DNA of 64,000 nucleotides, taken from Nitrospirota bacterium. GTDB lineage: Bacteria; Nitrospirota; Nitrospiria; SBBL01; JAADHI01. Below, piece by piece: positions 34,953-42,050 of the stretch; the stretch's first letter is position 1, and each line of letters opens with the position of its first letter. The DNA lies in the NCBI GenBank assembly GCA_029261195.1, contig JAJDBU010000063.1, positions 92,159-156,158 of the forward strand, given 5' to 3'. The translations under genes and the position numbers were made by a program. The notes below the pieces were generated by a model that was given only the letters and a program-made list of their open reading frames with translations, was not told the DNA's origin and did not search any database.

Positions 34953-36158
34953 ATGCGCTTAAGAATTCTTTCGCGATTTTTACTGTTTTTTGTTGTTCTC
35001 GTCGGTTTATTTTTACCTTTATTTGCCTTGGATGGGGGGGCGGTCTGGGCTCAATCAAGAGCCTCTCAACGCTTTAACCCTGATATTTCATTGAACGGCC
35101 TCTTTGCTGCGAGTTATTTCTCAGAACCGAATCATCTCCAATTTGGTGCGCATGATCCCAATGCAAGGGGTTTTACCTTACAAAATCTTGAACTCACCCT
35201 GAGCAGCGTTGTCGATCCCTTTTTTCGGGCGGAGGGGCACCTGATCTTTGGATTCGACGATGGGGAGTCGATTGTTGAGATTGAAGAAGTTCATATGACG
35301 ACACTGGGACTGCCCTACGGTCTTCAAGTCATGGCCGGACAGTTTTTCACGCGATTTGGTCGGCAGAACAAACAACATCCCCACGCATGGCAGTTTGTCG
35401 ATCAGACAATCATCAATACCCTGATGTTTGGGGGGGATGGCCTGCGAAATCTGGGGGTCCAGGTTTCTGCACTTCTTCCTCTTCCCTTTTATCTTGAACT
35501 CATCGGATCGGTTCAAAATGCTAGGGGAGAAACGGCCCTGAGTTTTCTATCCTCGTCAGAAGAGACCTTTGCCGGAAGACCTATTGTAGATCAGGCCATT
35601 AATGAGGGGAATGACCTGCTTTATATGGGACGGCTAAAGACCTCTTTAGATTTTAGTGAAAACACCTCTTCAGTCTTTGGAACCTCACACCTCCTTGGTT
35701 CCAATGGTACAGGGCTTGATACAAGAACACGGATTCATGGCATTGATTTTTTTATCAAGTGGAAACCGACACTGGCCCAAAATGGCTGGCCCTTTCTCCT
35801 CTTGCAGGGGGAAGCGATGCAACGATCCTATCAAGCCGGCGCTGCACTTGTGGATGACAGCCTGATTTTCAGGAAGACATTCAAGACAGAGGGGTACTAC
35901 ATTCAGACGCTCTACGGCTTTAAGAGACAGTGGGTCGCTGGACTCCGCTATGGCTCGGCCAATGCGACAGACCCAAGCGATCCAAGAACCGGGGACAGGT
36001 GGCGGATTTCTCCGAACCTCACATTTTATCCCTCTGAATTCTCGAAGATCCGATTTCAGTACAACCATGATCAATCAGACGACAGAGATGATCCGATCCA
36101 CGCGGTTTTCATTCAATATGAGTTCACGATTGGCGCACATGCTGCCCACACTTTTTAA
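34953..36158 (+). CDS. Outer-membrane porin-like protein of metal cluster 2
   Basis: This 401-residue protein has a signal peptide (about 1-34, ending VWAQS) and a beta-barrel (RFNPDISLNGLFAASYF, then FTLQNLELTLSSVVDPFFRA, ending FIQYEFTIGAHAAHTF). A strong AAAGGAG precedes the ATG. The family is often annotated as zinc-regulated or hypothetical porin beside ZnuA-type binding proteins, as here (12-bp gap to the next gene). The sequence has no plug domain, so uptake would not be TonB-driven. Confidence 0.78.
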   Translation: MRLRILSRFLLFFVVLVGLFLPLFALDGGAVWAQSRASQRFNPDISLNGLFAASYFSEPNHLQFGAHDPNARGFTLQNLELTLSSVVDPFFRAEGHLIFGFDDGESIVEIEEVHMTTLGLPYGLQVMAGQFFTRFGRQNKQHPHAWQFVDQTIINTLMFGGDGLRNLGVQVSALLPLPFYLELIGSVQNARGETALSFLSSSEETFAGRPIVDQAINEGNDLLYMGRLKTSLDFSENTSSVFGTSHLLGSNGTGLDTRTRIHGIDFFIKWKPTLAQNGWPFLLLQGEAMQRSYQAGAALVDDSLIFRKTFKTEGYYIQTLYGFKRQWVAGLRYGSANATDPSDPRTGDRWRISPNLTFYPSEFSKIRFQYNHDQSDDRDDPIHAVFIQYEFTIGAHAAHTF

Positions 36159-36170
36159 GGAGAACTGAAG

Positions 36171-37085
36171 ATGAAAAAGATTGTTTTTACGCTGATGTGG
36201 ATCGTTTTTATTCAAACACCACTCACTGCCGAGGCAGGTAAAATTCGAGTGGTCACAACAACGGAAGATCTTGCAGCGATCACAAACGCGGTTGGCGGGG
36301 ATGGTGTTCAGGTCGATTTTATTGCGCGAGGGGCGCAAGACGCGCATTTTATTGATGCCAAACCGAGCCACATGTTGAAACTTTCAAGGGCCGATCTTTT
36401 TGTCCAAATCGGTCTGGGTTTGGAAGTCGGCTGGGCGCCTTCCCTGCTGATGGGCGCACGAAATGCCAAGATTCAGCGTGGTGAAAAGGGCTATGTCAAC
36501 GCTTCTGAGGGTATTGAGCTACTGGAAATTCCCACTGATAAAATTGACCGCTCTGCCGGGGATGTCCATGCAGAAGGCAATCCACATTACTGGCTCGATC
36601 CGATGAATGGACAGCAGATTGCGAATAACATTGCTGCCGGACTGATTCGGATCGACCCGGCAGGAAAAGAAAGCTATGAACAAAATCTGAAACAATTCTC
36701 AGAAAAATTGGATCGGGCCATCACAGGCTGGAAACGAAAAATGGAGCCTTTCAAGGGGGAGAAGGTGGTCACCTACCATAATAGCTGGGCCTACTTTCTC
36801 CAGCGCTTTTCCTTGGAAGCCGCCGCCTATATCGAACCCAAACCTGGGATTCCACCCTCTAGCGCTCATCTGGCACAAGTGATTCGGCAAATCCAGGGCG
36901 AGGGCCTCAGGGTCATCATCGTTGAGCCTTATTTTGATGGAAAGGTTTCGCGCTTCGTTGCCAGGAAGACCGGCGCTAAAGTCGTCCTTCTCCAACCCTC
37001 CGTCTCAAGCGGAACCGGGATCGAAGATTATTTCCAGCTTTTTGATCATTTGATTGCCACCCTGGCGGATGGCTTGAAAAAGTAG
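36171..37085 (+). CDS. Metal ABC transporter substrate-binding protein (cluster A-I, zinc-type)
   Basis: This is a 304-residue exported protein (signal about 1-22) with candidate metal ligands H59 in QDAHFIDAKP, H139 in GNPHYWLDP and H204 in TYHNSWAYF. H133 (GDVHAEGNPHYW) belongs to the same family motif. It differs from the cluster-1 binding protein in the last region, where SVSSGTG replaces the usual Asp loop. It is coupled with a downstream permease gene (8-bp gap). Zn or Mn is the likely cargo. Confidence 0.9.
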   Translation: MKKIVFTLMWIVFIQTPLTAEAGKIRVVTTTEDLAAITNAVGGDGVQVDFIARGAQDAHFIDAKPSHMLKLSRADLFVQIGLGLEVGWAPSLLMGARNAKIQRGEKGYVNASEGIELLEIPTDKIDRSAGDVHAEGNPHYWLDPMNGQQIANNIAAGLIRIDPAGKESYEQNLKQFSEKLDRAITGWKRKMEPFKGEKVVTYHNSWAYFLQRFSLEAAAYIEPKPGIPPSSAHLAQVIRQIQGEGLRVIIVEPYFDGKVSRFVARKTGAKVVLLQPSVSSGTGIEDYFQLFDHLIATLADGLKK

Positions 37086-37093
37086 GAATCGCT

Positions 37094-37909
37094 ATGTTTT
37101 CTCTGCTCGTTTTACCCTTTATCGCCTGCCTCATCCTGACAGCGATCCATACCTATCTGGGACTCCATGTGGTCCGGCGAGGCGTCATTTTTGTCGATTT
37201 GGCACTGGCTCAGTTGGCGGCCTTTGGATCAACCCTTGCGCTTCTTCTCGGATTCGATCTGCATGACAGGGAAGCCTATTTTATTTCCCTTGGCATGACT
37301 TTTTTAGGGGCGGCATTTTTTTCTTTGTCACGTAGGCGCCGGGAAGTGATTCCTCAAGAGGCGGTCATCGGCGTGACCTATGCCGTTTCGGCTGCCGCCA
37401 GTCTCATTTTGCTTGATCGGGTGCCGGGTGGCGCAGAACATATCCGTTCCCTGCTTGTCGGAAATATCCTGACTGTTTCTCAGGAAGAGGTCATTAACAC
37501 CGCCCTCTTGTATATCGTTGTCGGAATCGTTCACTGGGTTTGTCGGCAACCGATGATGGCGATATCCTTCGATCCGGAACAAGCACGGATAGAAGGGCTT
37601 CATATTCGCACCTGGGATTTTCTTTTTTACATGCTCTTTGGGCTTGTTGTCACCAGCTCCGTTGCCCTTGCGGGAATACTGCTTGTTTTTTCCTACTTGA
37701 TCGTTCCCGCCCTTATTTCCTTGATTTTCACAGAGCACATCCGCATCCGTCTTGCAATTGGCTGGGGAATCGGCTTTCTGGGAAGCCTGGGCGGTCTATA
37801 CGCATCAGTTGTGCTGGATACGCCGACCGGCGCTTCCGTTGTCTGTGCCTTTGGTTTTCTCTTTTTTTTCTTTTTTATTTGGAAATCACGCTTATCGTCA
37901 CATATCTAA
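37094..37909 (+). CDS. Metal ABC transporter permease (ABC-3 family)
   Basis: This 271-residue protein has about eight membrane segments. It has the family motifs HVVRRGVIFVDLALAQLAA near the N-terminus and ALAGILLVFSYLIVPA in the second half, as in ZnuB. No His-rich tail is present, unlike the permease at 13525-14478. No ATPase gene follows or precedes, so the ATPase must come from elsewhere, possibly the gene at 12626-13528. It ends just before a region of mobile-element remnants. Confidence 0.91.
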   Translation: MFSLLVLPFIACLILTAIHTYLGLHVVRRGVIFVDLALAQLAAFGSTLALLLGFDLHDREAYFISLGMTFLGAAFFSLSRRRREVIPQEAVIGVTYAVSAAASLILLDRVPGGAEHIRSLLVGNILTVSQEEVINTALLYIVVGIVHWVCRQPMMAISFDPEQARIEGLHIRTWDFLFYMLFGLVVTSSVALAGILLVFSYLIVPALISLIFTEHIRIRLAIGWGIGFLGSLGGLYASVVLDTPTGASVVCAFGFLFFFFFIWKSRLSSHI

Positions 37910-38011
37910 GGAATGCGGATTATAACCTTGTACAAATCCGAATATATCAAAAACCAAGCTTTCAGGAAGAAATCATTGAGGTGGTAACACCTTATTCCTT
38001 AATTTCATTAT

Positions 38012-38116
38012 TCACTTCTCCGCAACCTCTGGAACCGTTCGTCCAGCTTCTTCACTCAGTCGAACCGCATTTCTTTTAAATTTTGAATCGTATTTTCTTC
38101 TACCTTGAACACTCAT
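38012..38116 (-). pseudogene. IS3-family orfA stub
   Basis: On the minus strand an ATG with GGAGG upstream starts a 34-residue frame, MSVQGRRKYDSKFKRNAVRL followed by SEEAGRTVPEVAEK and a stop. This is the N-terminal helix-turn-helix start of IS3-type OrfA (usually about 90-100 residues). The rest of the transposase is missing. Confidence 0.7.
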
Positions 38117-38171
38117 CTGAACCTCCAGTCGTTTTAATAGCAACGACTTAACTCCATGTCCACTTTTTTAG
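38012..38171 (-). mobile_element. End fragment of an IS3-family insertion sequence
   Basis: The orfA stub is preceded on the minus strand by about 55 bp containing an inverted repeat AGTCGTT (38127-38133) / AACGACT (38142-38148) and a tip reading TAAAAAAGTGGACATGG (38155-38171). Tips of the AAAGTGGACA kind are common in IS3-group elements. Only this end is left. Bases 37910-38011 between the permease stop and the stub hold nothing recognisable. Confidence 0.55.
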
Positions 38172-38316
38172 GGGAGGATCACTCAGCAAAAATAAGATCG
38201 CATGGGAAAAATAGGCAATTCTGGCTCGAATGACTTCATAAGCCAAGGTCCTTCGAGGGCATTTTTCCTAAAACTGAGTTTCGTTAACCGGCATAATCAT
38301 TTTTTTTTGAAATTCA

Positions 38317-38363
38317 TTGACACTGGCTTAAATTTGGGATATATTTCCCATATAATATATCCC
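38317..38363 (+). promoter_or_regulatory. Strong promoter with 10-bp palindromic operator at the -10
   Basis: TTGACA (38317-38322), a 17-base spacer and TATATT (38340-38345) form a near-consensus promoter. The -10 lies in a perfect inverted repeat, GGGATATATT (38336-38345) and AATATATCCC (38354-38363), with eight bases between the arms. This is the layout of a repressible promoter. It drives the truncated glycosyltransferase frame 65 bp downstream. The regulator is unknown. Confidence 0.65.
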
Positions 38364-38427
38364 GCGTTATTAGTGGGCTTAGAGCTTGGAGTTTCTTGGA
38401 AATTATTTCAATCTGGAGGATAAAATT

Positions 38428-38907
38428 TTGAGAGTCTTTCACTATTCTTATGATTATCCCAGAGTGGAACATTTACAGTGGCCACTGAAGTTTGCAGAAC
38501 AAGTTGTGTTTGAATTTCCAGAAGCCACACAATTGTTAGTAACGGGCACGCCTCAGTCCCATAATACGAAATTGCCACATAGCCTAGACATGATTAAACT
38601 TCCCGATATGGGTGCCATCTTTCAAGGGGGGTATGGTGATCTCAAGAGCTTGCGTCCTTCTCGTGGACTCAATCCTCGACGAGAAGTGATCATTTTAAAT
38701 ACAGTAAGGCACTTTGATCCTGATGTTGTTTTTATAGATGATGGCTTGATGGGGCAAGGGGGAAAGGTGGCCCTTACCGTGGATTATCTCCGTCTTGAGC
38801 GGCCTGAAACGAAACTTGTCACCGTCATAGATATTACCGAGTGTTCTGCAATGATACTTCGACATATTTTGAATAGCAGCAAGGAAATGGCCCTAATGCC
38901 GGCATGA
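38428..38907 (+). pseudogene. Truncated MurG-like glycosyltransferase (COG4671-like), N-terminal domain only
   Basis: The 159-residue frame starts at TTG 38428 with GGAGG eight bases before. It follows the N-terminal domain of predicted MurG-type glycosyltransferases: a VFHYSYDYPRVEHL start, LLVTGTPQSHNTKLPHSLDM, IKLPDMGAIFQGGYG, and FDPDVVFIDDGLMGQGG. The GxGH-type loop normally near residue 15 is altered to RVEHL. The protein ends after about 155 residues where the family has about 400, so the nucleotide-sugar-binding half is lost. It is either a decayed gene or a retained single domain. Confidence 0.6.
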
Positions 38908-38993
38908 TGAATGGGTCGCTTCTAGGAGTTTGTCGGACTTATTGAGAACAGTTAAGCGATTTATTGAGACGAATAGCGATGATGTAAATTCTT

Positions 38994-39011
38994 GAAAAGA
39001 CCGGTCTTTTC
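38994..39011. promoter_or_regulatory. 18-bp perfect palindrome upstream of the DUF2892 gene
   Basis: GAAAAGACCGGTCTTTTC is self-complementary without a loop, as expected for a dimeric repressor site. It lies 89 bp before the DUF2892 start. Upstream, TTATTGAGA occurs twice (38939-38947 and 38961-38969), 22 bases apart. Confidence 0.55.
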
Positions 39012-39099
39012 CAGGAAGTGCATGTGTGGGCAGGAGCCTTAGACCAGTCCGTAGTTTAAGCGGCAAAAAAACTCAATTTAAATAAATGGAGGTATGGAC

Positions 39100-39285
39100 A
39101 TGCAATGCAATGTGGGAAAAGTCGATAAGACAATGAGAACCATCTTGGGGATTGCCATCGTTGGTGCAGGCATCTATTTTGAGAGTTGGTGGGGCGCGGT
39201 CGGGGTTATCCCACTGCTAACCGGTTACGTCGAGTGGTGTCCAATCTATCTCTCTTTCGATGTCTCCACCTGCAAGCTCTACTGA
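39100..39285 (+). CDS. DUF2892 (YgaP-type) small membrane protein
   Basis: This is a 61-residue protein counted from ATG 39100, which has GGAGG seven bases upstream (the ATG at 39094 is too close). It reads MQCNVGKVDKTMRTILGIAI with two hydrophobic segments and the closing pattern IPLLTGYVEWCPIYL...STC, the DUF2892 signature (usually GxCPxY...STC). In other bacteria the domain is fused to rhodaneses or stands alone beside sulfur and redox genes. It is the only clearly intact gene in this scarred segment. Confidence 0.85.
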   Translation: MQCNVGKVDKTMRTILGIAIVGAGIYFESWWGAVGVIPLLTGYVEWCPIYLSFDVSTCKLY

Positions 39286-39451
39286 AGGAGCACACAAAGT
39301 TCAATAGTACTTACAGGCTCTCGGTCGATCACAAAACCACTTGTGCGGTTTAGTCGAATCACTCGTTTTAGAGTTTTTTTGGTATTCTCAAGAAGACGGA
39401 TTTTCTCATTTTCCTAAAGCAGGGCGGATTCAAAATAGAAGTGCAACACTT

Positions 39452-39550
39452 TTGAATTGTGAAGAACGGACATTGATTCAGTTGAGTCTTGAACGAAACT
39501 GTTCAATGAATGAAATTGCCAGAAGCCTGGATAGGCCAACAAGCACGATC
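39452..39550 (+). pseudogene. IS30-type transposase helix-turn-helix scrap
   Basis: Within a longer open frame, residues LNCEERTLIQLSLERNCSMN then EIARSLDRPTSTI match the N-terminal HTH of IS30-family transposases (LTxEER...GxSxxEIAxxLxRxxSTI). The usual SREIRRN continuation is lost (ILHRFRKTES) and no DDE domain follows, so it is a remnant of about 33 codons. Confidence 0.6.
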
Positions 39551-39901
39551 ATCCTTCACCGCTTCCGAAAAACTGAATCTTGATGATGGAATTAAAATGG
39601 ACAAAAAAGGCTTTATCGGATTTGGAGCGGCTATACGAATTTTTAGCTCCGGTGAATAAAAAGGCCGCTGCCCAGACGATTCAATCTCTTTCTTTTGAGA
39701 AAGTCTGTAGATTATCCTAAATCGATTGATGCGAAAACTCCTCAAACCGAACAGTTCGTCTTTTAAGGCTTTCCCTGAATCCGGATCAGTTAAGAGCACT
39801 TTTAAAGCTGACTTGACCTTTGATTTAAGATGTGGATGCATCTTGCGGACGAGTTCTGCGATTTCAAGGGGCACTCTGAGTTGGTGGATCGTTTTCCTCA
39901 T
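39503..39901 (-). CDS. RelE-like toxin with aberrant run-on C-terminus
   Basis: This is a 132-residue frame counted from ATG 39901 (TTG 39916 also possible). The first 75 or so residues are RelE-like: MRKTIHQLRVPLEIAELVRK, helix SKVKSALKVLL, KALKDELFGLRSFRINRFRI and IYRLSQKKEIE. The usual end (about 90 residues) is replaced by a frame running into sequence that on the other strand encodes a ParE scrap and an IS30 scrap (39503-39720). The residues GQRPFYSPEL may be a remnant of the normal GPRxxIYEE end. Its Phd-type antitoxin gene precedes it. Activity is doubtful. Confidence 0.6.
   Translation of the reverse strand: MRKTIHQLRVPLEIAELVRKMHPHLKSKVKSALKVLLTDPDSGKALKDELFGLRSFRINRFRIIYRLSQKKEIESSGQRPFYSPELKIRIAAPNPIKPFLSILIPSSRFSFSEAVKDDRACWPIQASGNFIH
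39583..39720 (+). pseudogene. ParE-family toxin N-terminal scrap
   Basis: The 45-codon frame reads MMELKWTKKALSDLERLYEF followed by LAPVNKKAAAQTIQSL, the classic N-terminal helix of ParE/RelE-superfamily plasmid-stabilisation toxins (about 95 residues). After QTIQSL the homology stops and the frame enters the antisense of the RelE-like gene. It lies immediately after the IS30 scrap, so two or more deletions joined these pieces. No ParD antitoxin is present. Confidence 0.65.
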
Positions 39902-39936
39902 TTTACTACGAAGCAAAATACGAACACACTGAGTCG

Positions 39937-40197
39937 TTATTTAAAAAGCTCTTCGAGAGTATACAGATCGGCCTTTTTATCTTGTAATGACTTCAAGCCC
40001 AGCTTGATTTCACTCATGAATGGTGCGTCGGAACGAATGCTGATTGTTTCCTTCCAAGCTTCAAATTCATCAGGACTGATTAAAACGGCTACGGGAGAAC
40101 CGTTTTTTGTAATGACAATTTCTTCATCCCTGGTGTGAACGGCTTCAACAAGTCCGCTCAATTTCATTTTTGCCTCTGATACCGACAGGATTTTCAT
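39937..40197 (-). CDS. Phd/YefM-family antitoxin
   Basis: This 86-residue protein starts MKILSVSEAKMKLSGLVEAV and has EIVITKNGSPVAVLISPDEF, the Phd/YefM DNA-binding fold. The C-terminal tail (LQDKKADLYTLEELFK) is the usual toxin-binding part. AGGAG lies upstream. It precedes the RelE-like toxin gene by 35 bp to the ATG. As the toxin C-terminus is damaged, the antitoxin may be a relic or still act as a regulator. Confidence 0.9.
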   Translation of the reverse strand: MKILSVSEAKMKLSGLVEAVHTRDEEIVITKNGSPVAVLISPDEFEAWKETISIRSDAPFMSEIKLGLKSLQDKKADLYTLEELFK

Positions 40198-40301
40198 AAT
40201 AATAGGACTCCTTTCTGGTTGACCATTATTAAGACCAAATTAGCGCTGACTGCCTTTATCGTCAAGTGACTGATCAGAGCTTCCCTAAATACTTTTCCCC
40301 C

Positions 40302-42050
40302 TCAATTCCCCGGCACCATCGGGGCCAGGCTCTCTCGTTTTACAGAGGGCTTCTTTTTTGAGTGGCTCAGTTCATCCTCAAAGGCGGTCCATAATGCGTT
40401 GCCGCTTTCCCAGGTTCTTGCCTGTTGACTGTAGAGTGTGCCGTTCAGCTTTTCTATTTCGCTTGCCAATATTGCACCGACCCGCTTTTTAATTTCTCCC
40501 AGGCTGAGGGGCCGTCCCGGCCAAAGCGCGTGCCCCCAGGACAAAAGCGCCGTTTTTGCCGCACCGGCCTCGTTTGTCTCGCAGGCCTTTTTGAGTTGAC
40601 GTTTCATTTGCTTTAAGTCCGGCGGGATGGTATCCGAACCCAAAGCCAAATCAGTCCTCGCTTGCTGCCGTGATCCCCACCAGGCGACCAAGGTGATGGC
40701 CCATCCGACGCCTAAAATCAGGCTGATCCACGACCAAAATGCCGAACCCCGTCCTACATCCCCCGAAAGACCTTCTCCCGTTTCGCTCCCAGTATCGCTA
40801 GATTCCTGTAATGAGGGGGCGGGTAGGGGAGCGATGCTTGTTTGTTGTTCTGCTGTTCCCGCAGCGACGACTTCGATTTGTCGTGCGGGCAGACGCGCGA
40901 CCTCCATTTTTTCCGTAATCGTATTCCACCAGGGCACTTCAATAGCAGGCAGACGGTAAGTACCGGCCTTTCCCGGGATGAGGTCTATTTTTTCCTGTCG
41001 GATGCCGATGATGCTGTTGTCTCGTTTTTCGTTGTTGAGGACGGGCTGATCCGGGTAGGACTTGATTCCCTTAGGGGGTTTGGGCGAAATTTCAGGGAGT
41101 TGCGCCGAAGTTAAACCATCCGCCATCAAAGTGATTTTCCATGTAAGGGGTTCTCCGGCGATGGGTGGCTCTGAGTTGTCATCTTCTTTTCCGGGCCAAA
41201 CCTCGATCAGCCGTAGATTAAGGGCGGGCAGCCAGCGACCCCGGATTTTGTCTTGTGGTACGGGTTTGACATCAAGTTTAATCTCCCGTGATCGCAGACG
41301 TTTGATGGCGCCCCCGCCAGAGAAGGGACTGAATCTTGACGAAGATTGGCTGGAAAGCTGTCCTGCAAATGCAATCGGTGCAATCGTAAACTGACCGCTG
41401 CGTTGCGGAAAGATGGCGTAGCGTCGTTCAATGACCTTGTATCGTTTGTTATTTAATGTCGTTTCAAATTCACGGTCTTTGCCCAGTTTTTCGATGACGG
41501 CATCGGCGTCGCTTAAGCTGGGCTCAGAGAGCTGGGCGCTGAGCAGATTGACGGCAATGTGGAGTCTGACGGTATAGATGACTTGTGCCTGAACATAGAC
41601 GCTTTCCGGGCTGACAGAGACTTCGATAAAAATAGGTTCCGACCCTTGTCCCTGCTCAGCCGTAGGCGCTTTTTTGATGTCGATTCGGATGGAGGGACTC
41701 AGATCTGAGCCAAAGGAGATTGCAGGGATGGTAAAAAAACCGGCCTGTTTGCCCATGAGGGTGAGCGTCCACTGTTTAATTTTCGTGATATCGCCATTGA
41801 TGAAGCTCATTTTGCTGCTTTCATTTTGACCGAGGATTTCGAAGTTTTGCTCCAGCGGACTGAAATCGGGATTACCGTCTTCCTCGCCATCTGTTGTAAA
41901 AACAAGGGTGAAAGACTCATTGAGCGAGACCTGTTTACGGTCCAGATCGGCTTCTATGGTCGCAGCCGATGCAGATGAAAGGCAGAAGAGTAGAGAAAAA
42001 AATATCCAGCCCGCGATGCTTAAGCGAGTTCGTTCCAATAAATTTACCAT
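40302..42050 (-). CDS. batD: BatD-like protein of the aerotolerance operon
   Basis: This is a 582-residue exported protein (signal about 1-29) with an extracytoplasmic beta-sandwich region (ATIEADLDRKQVSLNESFTL, then SFGSDLSPSIRI and FIEVSVSPESVYVQAQVIYT), a membrane helix at about 440-460 (FWSWISLILGVGWAITLVAW) and a cytoplasmic tail. This is the BatD architecture (oxygen-tolerance protein family). It overlaps the batB/C frame by 7 bp and closes the operon. Confidence 0.9.
   Translation of the reverse strand: MVNLLERTRLSIAGWIFFSLLFCLSSASAATIEADLDRKQVSLNESFTLVFTTDGEEDGNPDFSPLEQNFEILGQNESSKMSFINGDITKIKQWTLTLMGKQAGFFTIPAISFGSDLSPSIRIDIKKAPTAEQGQGSEPIFIEVSVSPESVYVQAQVIYTVRLHIAVNLLSAQLSEPSLSDADAVIEKLGKDREFETTLNNKRYKVIERRYAIFPQRSGQFTIAPIAFAGQLSSQSSSRFSPFSGGGAIKRLRSREIKLDVKPVPQDKIRGRWLPALNLRLIEVWPGKEDDNSEPPIAGEPLTWKITLMADGLTSAQLPEISPKPPKGIKSYPDQPVLNNEKRDNSIIGIRQEKIDLIPGKAGTYRLPAIEVPWWNTITEKMEVARLPARQIEVVAAGTAEQQTSIAPLPAPSLQESSDTGSETGEGLSGDVGRGSAFWSWISLILGVGWAITLVAWWGSRQQARTDLALGSDTIPPDLKQMKRQLKKACETNEAGAAKTALLSWGHALWPGRPLSLGEIKKRVGAILASEIEKLNGTLYSQQARTWESGNALWTAFEDELSHSKKKPSVKRESLAPMVPGN

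Noticed and set aside
37540..38079. 179-codon plus-strand frame
   Set aside because: First part is a frame shadow of the permease gene; the second part is antisense to the IS3-type orfA stub.
38202..38423. 73-codon plus-strand frame upstream of the glycosyltransferase fragment
   Set aside because: It covers the promoter and palindrome, has no ribosome site and no family features.
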